From assembly GCA_910588865.1 (NCBI GenBank), contig CAJUSJ010000038.1, forward strand, positions 1 to 36,741: a stretch of DNA of 36,741 nt, in the 5' to 3' direction. The position numbers and the translations under genes are program-made. Source of the DNA: an uncultured Lachnospiraceae bacterium. GTDB taxonomy: Bacteria > Bacillota > Clostridia > Lachnospirales > Lachnospiraceae. The notes below the pieces were generated by a model. It searched no databases. It saw nothing but the letters and a program-made list of their open reading frames with translations, and was not told where the DNA came from. Shown here one piece after another: positions 1 to 9,138 of the stretch (position 1 is the first letter of the stretch; the number at the start of each line of letters is the position of its first letter).

Positions 1-2
1 CA

Positions 3-1409
3 GTGATAGAGAAGAAACCGGTTAAGATTGTGGAGACCGTCCTCCGTGACGCCCATCAGTCTTTGATCGCCACCAGAATGAGCACCGAGCAGATGCTGCC
101 CATCATCGACAAGATGGACAAGATCGGCTACTATGCGGTAGAGTGCTGGGGCGGCGCGACCTTTGACGCTTCCCTTCGTTTCCTGAAAGAGGATCCATGG
201 GTAAGGCTTAGAAAACTGAGAGACGGATTTAAGAATACCAAGCTGCAGATGCTGTTCCGGGGTCAGAACATCTTGGGCTACAACCACTACGCGGACGACG
301 TGGTAGAGTATTTTGTGCAGAAATCCATAGCAAACGGCATTGATATTATCCGTATCTTTGACTGTTTAAATGATTTAAGAAACTTACAGACAGCGGTGAA
401 GGCATGTAATAAGGAAAAAGGCCACGCGCAGATCGCGCTGTGCTACACTCTGGGCGACGCTTACACCATGAACTACTGGAGAGACATCGCGAAAAGGATC
501 GAGGACATGGGAGCGGATTCCATCTGTATCAAGGATATGGCCGGCCTTCTGACTCCTTACGCGGCGGAGGAATTGGTGACCGCTTTAAAGAGCTCTACAA
601 AACTTCCCATTGACCTGCATACTCACTACACCTCCGGCGTGGCTTCCATGACCTACTTAAAGGCAGTGGAGTCCGGCTGCGACATCATCGACACAGCCAT
701 GTCTCCTCTGGCTCTGGGTACCAGCCAGCCGGCAACCGAGGTGATGGTGGAGACCTTTAAGGGAACCCCCTTTGACACTGGCTATGACCAGGTGAAGCTG
801 GCGGAGATCGCGGATTACTTCGCTCCGCTGCGGGAGCAGGCGTTGAAGAGCGGCCTTCTGAATCCCAAGGTGCTGGGTGTCAACATTAAGACCCTTCAGT
901 ACCAGGTGCCGGGCGGCATGCTGTCCAATCTGGTGTCCCAGCTTAAGGAGGCAGGCCAGGAGGATAAGTACCGCCAGGTTTTGGAGGAGATTCCAAGGGT
1001 GAGAAAAGATTTCGGCGAGCCGCCTCTTGTAACCCCTTCTTCCCAGATCGTGGGTACCCAGGCTGTTATGAACGTTATCGGCGGCGAGCGGTACAAGATG
1101 GTTCCCAAGGAGTCCAAGAAGATTATGCTCGGGGAGTTTGGCCAGACAGTGAAGCCCTTTAACCCGGAAGTGCAGAAGAAAATCATCGGCGACGAGACCC
1201 CGATTACCTGCCGTCCGGCGGATCTGATCCCGCCTCAGCTTCCCCAGTTTGAGAAGGAGTGCGCTCAGTGGAAGCAGCAGGATGAGGATGTGCTCTCCTA
1301 CGCGCTGTTCCCCAAGGTGGCGGAAGAGTTCTTTAAGTACAGAGAAGCCCAGCAGACCAAGGTGGACGCTGCTGTGGCAGATACGGCCAACAAGGCGTAT
1401 CCTGTCTAG
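3..1409 (+). CDS. oadA: Oxaloacetate decarboxylase alpha subunit / pyruvate carboxylase subunit B-type carboxytransferase
   Basis: This is the carboxytransferase subunit of a biotin-dependent decarboxylase or carboxylase; it moves CO2 between a 2-oxoacid and biotin. The N-terminus reads ETVLRDAHQSLIATRM, the family signature, with metal ligand D16. The likely carboxylated lysine is K177 in CIKDMAG, and the HTH motif at H206 and H208 completes the metal site of the TIM barrel. At 468 residues it covers the barrel and the conserved carboxytransferase C-terminal domain, but there is no biotinyl AMKM domain, so a separate biotin carrier is expected. The GTG at position 3 gives a start typical of the family, but the window begins two bases earlier, so a slightly upstream start cannot be excluded. 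Oxaloacetate decarboxylase and pyruvate carboxylase B cannot be told apart here. It ends in a strong terminator. Confidence 0.9.
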   Translation: MIEKKPVKIVETVLRDAHQSLIATRMSTEQMLPIIDKMDKIGYYAVECWGGATFDASLRFLKEDPWVRLRKLRDGFKNTKLQMLFRGQNILGYNHYADDVVEYFVQKSIANGIDIIRIFDCLNDLRNLQTAVKACNKEKGHAQIALCYTLGDAYTMNYWRDIAKRIEDMGADSICIKDMAGLLTPYAAEELVTALKSSTKLPIDLHTHYTSGVASMTYLKAVESGCDIIDTAMSPLALGTSQPATEVMVETFKGTPFDTGYDQVKLAEIADYFAPLREQALKSGLLNPKVLGVNIKTLQYQVPGGMLSNLVSQLKEAGQEDKYRQVLEEIPRVRKDFGEPPLVTPSSQIVGTQAVMNVIGGERYKMVPKESKKIMLGEFGQTVKPFNPEVQKKIIGDETPITCRPADLIPPQLPQFEKECAQWKQQDEDVLSYALFPKVAEEFFKYREAQQTKVDAAVADTANKAYPV

Positions 1410-1437
1410 GATTTAGAATAAATAAACAGGATAAGAG

Positions 1438-1477
1438 CGTGTCAGGAAGCGGTACCCGGCTTTCTGGCACGTTTTTT
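1438..1477 (+). terminator. Intrinsic terminator after oadA
   Basis: A 13-bp stem (1438-1450 with 1459-1471, two G-U pairs) with an 8-base loop is followed by six T. It begins 28 bases after the oadA stop codon. The T run passes directly into a short sequence resembling the head of the repeat family found elsewhere in the window. Confidence 0.9.
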
Positions 1478-1694
1478 ATGTATACGGGGGGCATAGTTGA
1501 AATTAAGAACCCCATGGTTTAAAATAGGATTAAGAGGAAAAAAGTTTAGAAAAAATTTTGTGGTAAAGTCCGCTGTTGGGAAATATAATATAGGTAAGGA
1601 TTTGCGGCGGACCCGCGGTGACTTTGGGGATAGAGGTGTGAAAGCAGACGGAGCAGGGAGATCCGCGACATTATATACAGGGGAGGGGAGCTAT
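1478..1694 (+). other. Intergenic region upstream of dgt with repeat-head fragment and possible promoter
   Basis: The first 15 bases (1478-1492, ATGTATACGGGGGGC) match the first bases of the terminator-linked repeats at 10134, 27699 and 29768, but the rest of that repeat is absent. A perfect TATAAT lies at 1584-1589. The best -35 (TTGTGG, 1558-1563) is 20 bases away, so the promoter call is weak. An open reading frame runs through the region in frame with dgt, but the predicted peptide is basic and of low complexity and does not look like family sequence. I see no other gene here. Confidence 0.35.
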
Positions 1695-2705
1695 TTGACC
1701 ATCAGAGAATCCATGGAGCAGCTGGAGGAGCAGTATTTAAGCCCCTATGCTGCCCTGAGCAAAAATACGAAAGGGAGGGATAAGCCTGAGGAATTGTGCG
1801 ATATCAGGCCTGAGTATCAGAGGGACCGGGACCGGATTCTGCATTGTAAGTCATTTCGAAGGCTGAAGCATAAGACTCAGGTGTTTTTAGCGCCAGAGGG
1901 GGATCACTACAGGACCAGGCTTACCCATACCCTTGAGGTAGCCCAGATCGCCAGGACCATTGCCAAGTCTCTGCGCCTCAACGAGAGTCTGGCGGAGGCC
2001 ATTGCTTTGGGGCATGATCTGGGACACACGCCCTTTGGCCATTCCGGAGAGGCCATCTTAGACCAGCTGTGCCAGGACGGATTTGCCCATTATCAGCAGA
2101 GTGTCCGGGTGGTGGAGGTGCTGGAGAAGAACGGGCAGGGGCTGAACCTGACAAAGGAGGTCAGGGATGGCATTTTAAACCACAGAACAAGCGGCCACCC
2201 CTCCACCTTAGAAGGCCGTATTGTCCGGCTCTCCGACAAGATCGCGTACATCAACCACGATATTGATGATGCCATCAGGGCCAGGATCTTTAAGGAATCG
2301 GATCTGCCTTCTGAGTACACGGATATTTTAGGACACAGCGTCCGGGAACGGCTGAACATCATGATCCACGATATTATTGAGAACAGCCAGGGAAAGCCGG
2401 AGATCGTCATGTCCAGGGAGAAGGAGAAGGCCATGAAGGAGCTGAGGGCATGGATGTTCGCCCATGTGTACAGCAAAAGCGTGGCCAAGGAGGAAGAGGG
2501 AAAGGCCCAGAGGATGCTGGAATTTTTGTATGAATATTATATGGAGCATTTGGAGGCCCTTCCAGCGGAGTACCGGGTGCTGATGGAGGAGAGAGGGGAG
2601 AAGAGGGAGCGGATTGTCTGTGACTATATCGCGGGCATGAGCGACCCCTATGCCATCGACATGTTTGAACAGCTGTTTGTTCCAAAGGCATGGAAGGCAC
2701 TGTGA
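1695..2705 (+). CDS. dgt: Deoxyguanosinetriphosphate triphosphohydrolase-like HD-domain protein
   Basis: The family hydrolyses dNTPs to deoxynucleosides and triphosphate. From a TTG start at 1695 the protein has 336 residues. The signature segments are DIRPEYQRDRDRILHCKSFR, then RTRLTHTLEVAQIA (H78), then GHDLGHTPFGH (H107, D108), and finally LSDKIAYINHDIDDA, which supplies the last HD aspartate. The frame is open back to 1497, but TTG 1695 is preferred because GGGGAGGGGAG ends 4 bases upstream and the protein then starts TIREsMEQLEEQYLSPYA, as in relatives. It is 66 bases upstream of dnaG, the usual clostridial arrangement with primase and sigma factor. Substrate range (dGTP or other dNTPs) cannot be read from the sequence. 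Confidence 0.9.
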   Translation: MTIRESMEQLEEQYLSPYAALSKNTKGRDKPEELCDIRPEYQRDRDRILHCKSFRRLKHKTQVFLAPEGDHYRTRLTHTLEVAQIARTIAKSLRLNESLAEAIALGHDLGHTPFGHSGEAILDQLCQDGFAHYQQSVRVVEVLEKNGQGLNLTKEVRDGILNHRTSGHPSTLEGRIVRLSDKIAYINHDIDDAIRARIFKESDLPSEYTDILGHSVRERLNIMIHDIIENSQGKPEIVMSREKEKAMKELRAWMFAHVYSKSVAKEEEGKAQRMLEFLYEYYMEHLEALPAEYRVLMEERGEKRERIVCDYIAGMSDPYAIDMFEQLFVPKAWKAL

Positions 2706-2771
2706 GAACCCCGGGGAATGATGGGATAAACCTGCTAAAATACCAGGAGACGAGAGAGGAGATGGAGCTTC

Positions 2772-4541
2772 ATGTTTTATCCAGAGGAGATCGTTGAGGA
2801 GGTCAGGACGAAAAATGATATTGTGGATGTGATCTCAGGGTATGTAAAGCTGCAGAAGAAGGGAAGCAACTATTTTGGCCTGTGTCCGTTTCACAATGAG
2901 AAATCTCCGTCATTTTCCGTGTCTTCCAGCAAGCAGATGTACTACTGTTTTGGCTGCGGGGCAGGAGGCAATGCCATCACCTTCCTTATGGAGTATGAGA
3001 ATTATTCTTTTCCGGAGGCTCTTAAAGCGCTGGCGGACCGGGCGGGGGTGGCTCTTCCGGAAAAGGACATGTCAAAGGAGGCCAGAGCCCAGGCGGACTT
3101 GAGGACAACTCTTCTTGAGATCAACAAGCTGGCTGCCAATTATTTTTATTATCAGTTAAAGCACCCACAGGGCAGGGCAGGATATGAATACCTGAGAAAC
3201 CGACAGCTCACAGACGACACCATCCGTCGGTTTGGTCTGGGATTTGCCAACAAGACCGGCGACGACCTGTACCGGTATCTGAAGGATAAGGGCTACCGGG
3301 ACCAGATTTTGAAGGAGACAGGGCTGGTAACCATAGAGGAGAAGGGGACTCACGACAAGTTCTGGAACCGGGTTATGTTCCCTATCATGGATGTGAACAA
3401 CCGGGTCATTGGTTTTGGAGGCAGGGTTATGGGGGACGGGAAGCCCAAATACTTAAACTCTCCTGAAACCAGGCTTTTTGACAAGAGCCGGAATTTATAC
3501 GGCCTCAATTACGCCAGAACCTCCAGGGAGAAATTTCTGCTGATCTGTGAGGGCTACATGGACGTGATCGCCATGCATCAGGCGGGCTTTACCAACGCGG
3601 TGGCCTCTTTGGGAACCGCGTTGACCCCGGGGCATGCCTCTCTGATCAAGAGGTACGCGGATCAGGTTATTCTTACCTATGACAGCGACGGGGCAGGGGT
3701 GAGGGCGGCTCTCAGGGCTATCCCCATCCTTAAGGAGGCGGGCATTTCCTGTAAGGTGCTGAATTTGGAACCTTACAAAGACCCGGACGAGTTTATCAAA
3801 AATCTTGGGCCGGAGGAATTTCGCCAGAGGGTGGACAAGGCCAGGAACAGCTTTCTTTTTGAGATCGATGTGATGAAGAGGGAGTATGATCTGGAGGACC
3901 CGGAGCAGAAGACCAGATTTTACAACAGCGCGGCCAGAAAGCTTCTGGAGTTTCCCGAGGCCCTGGAGAGAGATAACTATATCCAGGCCGTGGCCAGGGA
4001 GCATTTTATTAACTACCAGGACCTAAGGCGGCTTGTGAACAATCTGGGAAGCAGGCTGGGAGGGGTGCCTCAGGGGGGAAGGTCTCAGAACAGCCTTTCC
4101 TACAAGGACAGGAAAAAGGAGAAGGAAGACGGGCCAAAAAGGTCCCAGAGGCTCCTTCTCACCTGGCTCATTGAGGACCCCAGGCTGTTTGAGAAGATCC
4201 GGGGGATCATTACACCCGATGATTTCAGGGAGGAACTGTATCACCAGGTGGCCCAGATGGTATTTGACGGCCACGCTAAGGGGGATGTGAACCCGGCGGG
4301 GATCTTAAACCATTTTATTGATGACGAAGAGCGGTACCATACAGTGGCGTCTCTTTTCCACGCGAATGTCGGGGAGTCCCTGAACAATGAGGAACAGAAG
4401 AAGGCATTTTCAGAGACCGTTCTGAAGGTGAAGAAAAACAGTCTGGATGAAGCCAGCAAAAAGGCTACGGATATGGCCCAGCTGCAGGAGATCATCAAGG
4501 CACAGAGTGCTTTAAAGACGCTGAATATTTCCATTGATTAG
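2772..4541 (+). CDS. dnaG: DNA primase
   Basis: DnaG makes the RNA primers for chromosome replication. Domains in order: the CHC2 zinc finger, with ligands C38, H41, C59 and C62 (CPFH...CFGC); the catalytic core with RNA-polymerase basic patch; the TOPRIM fold, with ICEGYMDVIAM (E260) and YDSDGAG (D304, D306) as metal-binding acidic residues; and a C-terminal helicase-interacting region of about 150 residues. The 589-residue length is normal. The ATG is preceded by GAGAGGAGATGGAG. It lies between dgt and rpoD in the macromolecular-synthesis operon, with 66 bases before it and 39 after it. Confidence 0.97.
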   Translation: MFYPEEIVEEVRTKNDIVDVISGYVKLQKKGSNYFGLCPFHNEKSPSFSVSSSKQMYYCFGCGAGGNAITFLMEYENYSFPEALKALADRAGVALPEKDMSKEARAQADLRTTLLEINKLAANYFYYQLKHPQGRAGYEYLRNRQLTDDTIRRFGLGFANKTGDDLYRYLKDKGYRDQILKETGLVTIEEKGTHDKFWNRVMFPIMDVNNRVIGFGGRVMGDGKPKYLNSPETRLFDKSRNLYGLNYARTSREKFLLICEGYMDVIAMHQAGFTNAVASLGTALTPGHASLIKRYADQVILTYDSDGAGVRAALRAIPILKEAGISCKVLNLEPYKDPDEFIKNLGPEEFRQRVDKARNSFLFEIDVMKREYDLEDPEQKTRFYNSAARKLLEFPEALERDNYIQAVAREHFINYQDLRRLVNNLGSRLGGVPQGGRSQNSLSYKDRKKEKEDGPKRSQRLLLTWLIEDPRLFEKIRGIITPDDFREELYHQVAQMVFDGHAKGDVNPAGILNHFIDDEERYHTVASLFHANVGESLNNEEQKKAFSETVLKVKKNSLDEASKKATDMAQLQEIIKAQSALKTLNISID

Positions 4542-4580
4542 GGCAACACTATAGGGAAGAGTACGGAAAGGTTGGACCAT

Positions 4581-5708
4581 ATGGACGAAAAGACATTGGG
4601 ATTTGAAGAGAAACTGACACTGCTGCTGGCAGAGGCGAAGAAGAAGAGAAATGTGCTGGAGAACCGGGAGGTGCTGAACTTCTTCTCAGGAGATATCCTG
4701 GATGCGGACAAGCTGGATAAGATCTATGATTTTCTGGAAGCCAACAAGGTGGACGTCCTGCGGTTAGGCGAGGAAACGGATATTGACGAGGACCTTTTCA
4801 TTGAAGAAGAGATGGACTTAGACCAGGAGGAAGAGATCGATTTGGAAAAGATCGATCTTTCGGTGCCGGAGGGAGTGGGCATTGAGGACCCTGTGCGGAT
4901 GTATCTGAAGGAGATCGGCAAGATCCCCCTGTTGTCCCTGGAGGATGAGACCCGTCTGGCCAAGCGGATCGAGCAGGGGGACGAGGAGGCCAGGAGAGAG
5001 CTGGCGGAAGCCAACCTGCGGCTGGTAGTCAGCATTGCCAAGCGGTACGCGGGGCGGGGGATGCAGTTTCTGGACCTGATCCAGGAGGGAAATCTGGGCC
5101 TTATCAAGGCAGTGGAGAAATTTGACTATACCAAGGGGTACAAGTTCAGCACTTACGCTACCTGGTGGATCCGGCAGGCCATCACCAGGGCCATCGCGGA
5201 CCAGGCCAGGACCATCCGGATCCCGGTGCACATGGTGGAGACCATCAACCGGCTCATCCGGGTGTCGAGACAGCTTCTACAGGAGCTGGGCAGGGAGCCT
5301 CAGCCGGAGGAGATCGCCGCCAGGGTGGATATGCCTGTGGAGCGGGTCAGGGAGGTGTTAAAGATCTCCCAGGAGCCGGTGTCTCTAGAGACACCCATAG
5401 GCGAGGAGGAGGACAGCCACCTGGGGGACTTTATCCAGGACGAGCATGTGATGGTTCCCGCGGAGGCCGCGGCTTTTACCCTGCTCCATGAACAGCTGAT
5501 GGAAGTGTTAAAGACCTTGACGGAGAGGGAGCAGAAAGTGTTAAAGCTCCGGTTTGGCCTGGAGGACGGAAGACCCAGGACCCTGGAGGAAGTGGGCAGG
5601 GAATTCAACGTCACCCGGGAGCGGATCCGGCAGATCGAAGCCAAGGCATTGAGAAAGCTGCGTCATCCCAGCAGGAGCAAGAAGCTGAAGGATTATTTAG
5701 ATGAGTAG
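4581..5708 (+). CDS. rpoD: RNA polymerase housekeeping sigma factor (sigma-A/sigma-70)
   Basis: This is the primary sigma factor, which directs RNA polymerase to TTGACA/TATAAT promoters like those in this window. It has 375 residues. An acidic, helical sigma 1.1-like region occupies about residues 1-90. Region 1.2 follows with DPVRMYLKEIGKIPLLS, then regions 2.1-2.4 with NLRLVVSIAKRYAGRGM and YATWWIRQAITRAIADQ, then region 3, then region 4.2 with VTRERIRQIEAKALRKLRHP. The ATG at 4581 is chosen over the in-frame TTG at 4572 because GGAAAGG (4565-4571) is well spaced only for the ATG. It follows dnaG by 39 bases and is probably cotranscribed with it. Confidence 0.97.
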   Translation: MDEKTLGFEEKLTLLLAEAKKKRNVLENREVLNFFSGDILDADKLDKIYDFLEANKVDVLRLGEETDIDEDLFIEEEMDLDQEEEIDLEKIDLSVPEGVGIEDPVRMYLKEIGKIPLLSLEDETRLAKRIEQGDEEARRELAEANLRLVVSIAKRYAGRGMQFLDLIQEGNLGLIKAVEKFDYTKGYKFSTYATWWIRQAITRAIADQARTIRIPVHMVETINRLIRVSRQLLQELGREPQPEEIAARVDMPVERVREVLKISQEPVSLETPIGEEEDSHLGDFIQDEHVMVPAEAAAFTLLHEQLMEVLKTLTEREQKVLKLRFGLEDGRPRTLEEVGREFNVTRERIRQIEAKALRKLRHPSRSKKLKDYLDE

Positions 5709-5775
5709 AGGGGCAGGAGCTCATGGTTTACAGGGCAAGCAAAAGCCCCCCGGACAGGCAGGAGAAAAGATTAAC

Positions 5776-6582
5776 ATGAAGTTATCAAAAAGGCTGGAGC
5801 TGGTGGTTTTCTTTGCCACAAGGGTAAGCGGCCCCCTGAGGATCGCGGATGTGGGGACAGACCATGGGTATGTGCCGATCGCTGCGGCAAGGAGGGATCC
5901 CGGGGCCCGGTGCATTGCCATGGATGTGCGTCCCGGACCTCTTGAGAGGGCCAGGGAGCATATCAGAGAGTATGGACTTGAGGACAGGATCCAGACCCGC
6001 TTAAGCGATGGCGTGGAAAATTTAGAGGCAGGCGAAGCGGACACGGTGGTAATCGCCGGCATGGGCGGGGAACTGGTGATACATATTCTGGAAGGAGGAC
6101 GCCGTCTGTGGCAGTCAGTGGAGAGGTGGATCCTGTCCCCTCAGTCAGAGCTTTACAAGGTCCGCCGGTATCTGGAAGCCAACGGCTTTGCCATCGCGGA
6201 TGAGGAGATGGTGGAGGAGGACAGTAAATACTATACTGTCATGGAGGCGGTCCGGAGGGATCAGGGGCTGGGGGGACCGTCCGACGCCAGGCAGGGGGAA
6301 GAGAATGACCTGGTCCGGGCCGGATATTACTACGGCCCCAGACTTATAGAGAAAAGGTCTCCCGCGCTTATGGAGTTCCTCCAAAAAGAAGAGGAGCTGC
6401 TGACCCATATCCTCGCGGGCGTGGAGGGGCAGGGCAGCCCCAAAGCATTAGAAAGACAAAAGGAGCTGAGGGAAAGGCTGCGCCTGATCCGGGCCGCCGG
6501 GGACCGTATGGCCGGAGATCTTGAAGCCAAAGACAATCAGAATGGAAGAAGAGGAGAAGGACAGTATGATGAGGTGCGGTGA
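5776..6582 (+). CDS. trmK: tRNA (adenine22-N1)-methyltransferase TrmK
   Basis: TrmK methylates N1 of A22 in tRNA using S-adenosylmethionine. The SAM-binding motif I is IADVGTDHGYVPI near the N-terminus, and motif IV-like VIAGMGGELVIHILEGG follows, both typical of the family. From ATG 5776 the product has 268 residues and starts MKLSKRLELV, as relatives do; AGGAG lies at 5760-5764. The frame is open upstream to 5701, but those residues do not resemble the family. It follows rpoD by 67 bases and overlaps the next gene by 17 bases, the common rpoD-trmK-nif3 order in Bacillota. The C-terminal coiled region (about residues 195-260) is expected for TrmK. Confidence 0.92.
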   Translation: MKLSKRLELVVFFATRVSGPLRIADVGTDHGYVPIAAARRDPGARCIAMDVRPGPLERAREHIREYGLEDRIQTRLSDGVENLEAGEADTVVIAGMGGELVIHILEGGRRLWQSVERWILSPQSELYKVRRYLEANGFAIADEEMVEEDSKYYTVMEAVRRDQGLGGPSDARQGEENDLVRAGYYYGPRLIEKRSPALMEFLQKEEELLTHILAGVEGQGSPKALERQKELRERLRLIRAAGDRMAGDLEAKDNQNGRRGEGQYDEVR

Positions 6583-7372
6583 GATCATATCAGAGCTTGA
6601 AAAGCTGGCTCCTGAGGCCTGTGCCTGTTCCTGGGACAATCCGGGGCTGCTGGCGGGCAGGGCGGGGAAAGAGGTTTCAAAGATCCTCATTGCCCTGGAT
6701 GCCACTGACGAGGTGGTGGAGATGGCGGTGAGAGAGGGGTGCGGTCTTCTTCTGACCCACCATCCGCTGATCTTTCAGCCAGTGAAGAAGATCAATGATC
6801 AGGATTTTATCGGCAGGAGGCTGGTTAAGCTGATTCAGGCGGATATCAGCTATTATGCCATGCACACCAATTTTGACGGGGCCCCCGGGGGTATGGCGGA
6901 TCTGGCGGCAGAGCGTCTGGGGCTTAAGGATACTGCCCCCTTGGAGGTTTTGGGGCAGTGGCCTGACACAGGGCTGCCTTACGGAATCGGTGTCTGTGGG
7001 GACATGAGAGATCCCCTCACCCTGGAGGAGACGGCTCTGCTGGTGAAAGAGAAGTTTGGTCTTCCGTTTGTCAATGTCTACGGGGCAGGGCAGATACAGG
7101 GAAGACTATGGCGGGCAGCCATATGCCCCGGCTCCGGAAAAGGCATGGCCGAAAAGGCTCTGGCGCTGGGAGCCCAGGTGCTGATCACAGGCGATATAGG
7201 CCACCATGAGGGCATTGACGGGGTGGCCAGAGGACTTGGGATCGTTGACGGCGGACATTACGGCCTGGAACATATTTTTATGGATTTTATGGAAAGCTAC
7301 ATCAAGGAAAAAATAGATTCCCAACTGACCATTATAAAGGCCCCGCCGGCATATCCGGTGACAGCCTTGTAG
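6566..7372 (+). CDS. Nif3-like dinuclear metal centre protein (YqfO/DUF34 family)
   Basis: This is a conserved metal-binding protein, sometimes annotated as GTP cyclohydrolase 1 type 2; its real reaction is not settled. Metal ligands are visible: H65 and H66 in LLLTHHPLIF, H100 and D104 in HTNFDGAPGG, and the C-terminal GGHYGLEHIF supplying His and Glu. The protein has 268 residues, the short form of the family without the inserted PII-like domain. The start is ATG 6566 or ATG 6569 directly after it; GAGGAGAAGG (6551-6560) serves either. The frame is open further upstream inside trmK, but residues before 6566 are not family-like. It overlaps trmK by 17 bases, which suggests translational coupling. 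Confidence 0.9.
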   Translation: MMRCGEIISELEKLAPEACACSWDNPGLLAGRAGKEVSKILIALDATDEVVEMAVREGCGLLLTHHPLIFQPVKKINDQDFIGRRLVKLIQADISYYAMHTNFDGAPGGMADLAAERLGLKDTAPLEVLGQWPDTGLPYGIGVCGDMRDPLTLEETALLVKEKFGLPFVNVYGAGQIQGRLWRAAICPGSGKGMAEKALALGAQVLITGDIGHHEGIDGVARGLGIVDGGHYGLEHIFMDFMESYIKEKIDSQLTIIKAPPAYPVTAL

Positions 7373-7380
7373 AGGACGAA

Positions 7381-7421
7381 TCCGCTGCCGGGACAGGGCG
7401 GCGGTCCCTGGAGACGGCGGA
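7381..7421 (+). other. Intergenic stem-loop between the nif3-like gene and the nucleoside kinase
   Basis: Nested complementary segments are present: TCCGC (7381-7385) with GCGGA (7417-7421), CC (7388-7389) with GG (7410-7411), and GGGAC (7390-7394) with GTCCC (7404-7408). No T run follows, so it is not a standard intrinsic terminator. It could be an mRNA processing or stability element. No promoter is obvious in the 77-base gap. Confidence 0.35.
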
Positions 7422-7449
7422 TATCCATACTTAAAAAAGGAGGAGAGAC

Positions 7450-9105
7450 ATGAGGTACATAACCATAGGCGGAGAGGAAAAAAAATACGCGGAAGGAACT
7501 TCCTACCTGCAGATTGCCCAGGAGTACCAGCCCCTTTATGAAAATGACATTATCCTGGTATCTGTGGACGGGAAGCTGAGGGAGCTTTACAAGACCGTTG
7601 ACCGGGACTGCGCTCTGGAGTTTGTCACTACAGCTCAGAAGCCGGGGATGCAGGCCTATCAGAGGACAGCCAAGCTGATCATGCTGAAAGCGTTTTTTGA
7701 TATTATTGGGAGAGAGCGGATCAAGAAGATTACCGTGGATTTTTCCGTGGGAAAAGGGCTCTTTGTGGAGGCAGAGGGAGATTTTGAGCTGACCGGGGAG
7801 CTTTTGGACAGAGTGAAGAAAAAAATGAGGGAGTATGTAAGCCAGGAGATCCCTGTGATGAAGCGGAGCGTCAACACTGACGAGGCGGTGGCGCTGTTTG
7901 AAAGCCGGGGGATGTATGACAAGGCCAGTCTGTTCAAATACCGCATGGCCTCGCGGGTTAACCTCTACAGCATCGGCGGCTTTGAAGATTATTTTTACGG
8001 CTACATGGCCCAGAATACAGGGTATATCCGCTATTTCGACTTAGTGCCCTTTGAGCACGGGTTTGTCCTGCTTCTGCCTACCATGGCAGAACCCCGGAAA
8101 GTGCCGGACTTTGTTCCCAGCAGAAAACTGTTTGAGGTATTGAAGGAGTCCTCCAGATGGGGACAGCGTCTGGGTGTTCCCAATGTGGGAACCCTTAACA
8201 ATGAGATCGCCAAAGGCAATGCCAATGACCTGATCCTGATCCAGGAAGCCCTGCAGGAGAAAAAGATCGGACAGATCGCGGAGATGATCGCGGAGCAAAA
8301 GGAGAAGAAATTCGTCATGATCGCGGGTCCTTCATCCTCCGGCAAAACCACATTTTCCCACCGTCTGTGTATCCAGCTGAGGGCCCTTGGCTTAAAGCCT
8401 CACGCCATCGGAGTGGACGACTACTTTGTGAACCGGGAAGACAGTCCCAGAGACGCCCAGGGAAACTATAATTATGAGATACTGGAATGCCTGGATATCC
8501 GCCAGTTTAACCAGGACATGACCGATCTTCTGGCAGGGAAGACGGTGAACATGCCCCACTACAATTTTATTACCGGCATGAGGGAGTACAAGGGCGACAA
8601 GTTGACCTTAGGAGCCGAGGATATCCTGGTGATCGAGGGGATACATTGCCTCAACGATAAACTGTCGCACACCCTTCCCAGGGACAGCAAGTTCAAGATC
8701 TATATAAGCGCCCTGACCCAGTTAAATGTGGATGAGCACAACCGGATTCCCACCACAGACGGAAGGCTGATCCGCCGCATGGTGAGAGACGCCAGGACGA
8801 GAGGGGCCACGGCCCAGGATACCATCCGCAGATGGTCTTCCGTGCGCCGGGGTGAGGAGGAGAATATCTTCCCCTACCAGGAGGAGGCGGATGTGATGTT
8901 CAACTCTGCCCTGGTGTATGAGCTCGCGGTGTTAAAGCAGTACGCCCAGCCTCTTTTGTTCCAGATCCCAAAGGACTGTCCGGAATATGTGGAGGCCAAA
9001 CGGCTTCTTAAATTCCTGGATTATTTCCTGGGGATCAGCAGCGAGAACATTCCCCATAATTCCATTGTCAGGGAGTTTGTGGGAGGGAGCTGTTTTAAGG
9101 TATAG
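7450..9105 (+). CDS. Nucleoside (uridine-type) kinase with N-terminal TGS/ThrRS-like domains
   Basis: This is a 551-residue protein of the type annotated as nucleoside kinase in Clostridia. Residues 1-65 resemble a ubiquitin-like TGS domain (MRYITIGGEEKKYAEGTSY). The middle part (about 70-270) resembles the editing or second additional domain of threonyl-tRNA synthetase. The C-terminal half is a P-loop kinase of the uridine kinase/phosphoribulokinase family, with Walker A GPSSSGKTT (G293-T301, K299) and the downstream GVDDYFVNREDSPRD and DILVIEGIHCLN segments. The ATG follows AAAAAAGGAGGAGAGAC, a near-perfect ribosome binding site. The kinase domain suggests nucleoside phosphorylation; the role of the synthetase-like part is unknown. 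Confidence 0.85.
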   Translation: MRYITIGGEEKKYAEGTSYLQIAQEYQPLYENDIILVSVDGKLRELYKTVDRDCALEFVTTAQKPGMQAYQRTAKLIMLKAFFDIIGRERIKKITVDFSVGKGLFVEAEGDFELTGELLDRVKKKMREYVSQEIPVMKRSVNTDEAVALFESRGMYDKASLFKYRMASRVNLYSIGGFEDYFYGYMAQNTGYIRYFDLVPFEHGFVLLLPTMAEPRKVPDFVPSRKLFEVLKESSRWGQRLGVPNVGTLNNEIAKGNANDLILIQEALQEKKIGQIAEMIAEQKEKKFVMIAGPSSSGKTTFSHRLCIQLRALGLKPHAIGVDDYFVNREDSPRDAQGNYNYEILECLDIRQFNQDMTDLLAGKTVNMPHYNFITGMREYKGDKLTLGAEDILVIEGIHCLNDKLSHTLPRDSKFKIYISALTQLNVDEHNRIPTTDGRLIRRMVRDARTRGATAQDTIRRWSSVRRGEEENIFPYQEEADVMFNSALVYELAVLKQYAQPLLFQIPKDCPEYVEAKRLLKFLDYFLGISSENIPHNSIVREFVGGSCFKV

Positions 9106-9107
9106 AT

Positions 9108-9136
9108 TTGACAGATCCCGGCGTTTATGTTATGCT
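9108..9136 (+). promoter_or_regulatory. Sigma-A promoter of the rpiR-type regulator
   Basis: TTGACA (9108-9113), a 17-base spacer and TATGCT (9131-9136) form a near-consensus promoter. It begins just after the stop codon of the kinase, so the regulator has its own transcript. The expected start of transcription is near 9143, inside the palindrome listed next. Confidence 0.85.
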
Positions 9137-9138
9137 GT

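Noticed and set aside
1497..1694. 66-codon N-terminal extension of dgt
   Set aside because: It does not resemble the family, covers a possible promoter, and TTG 1695 has a strong ribosome binding site.
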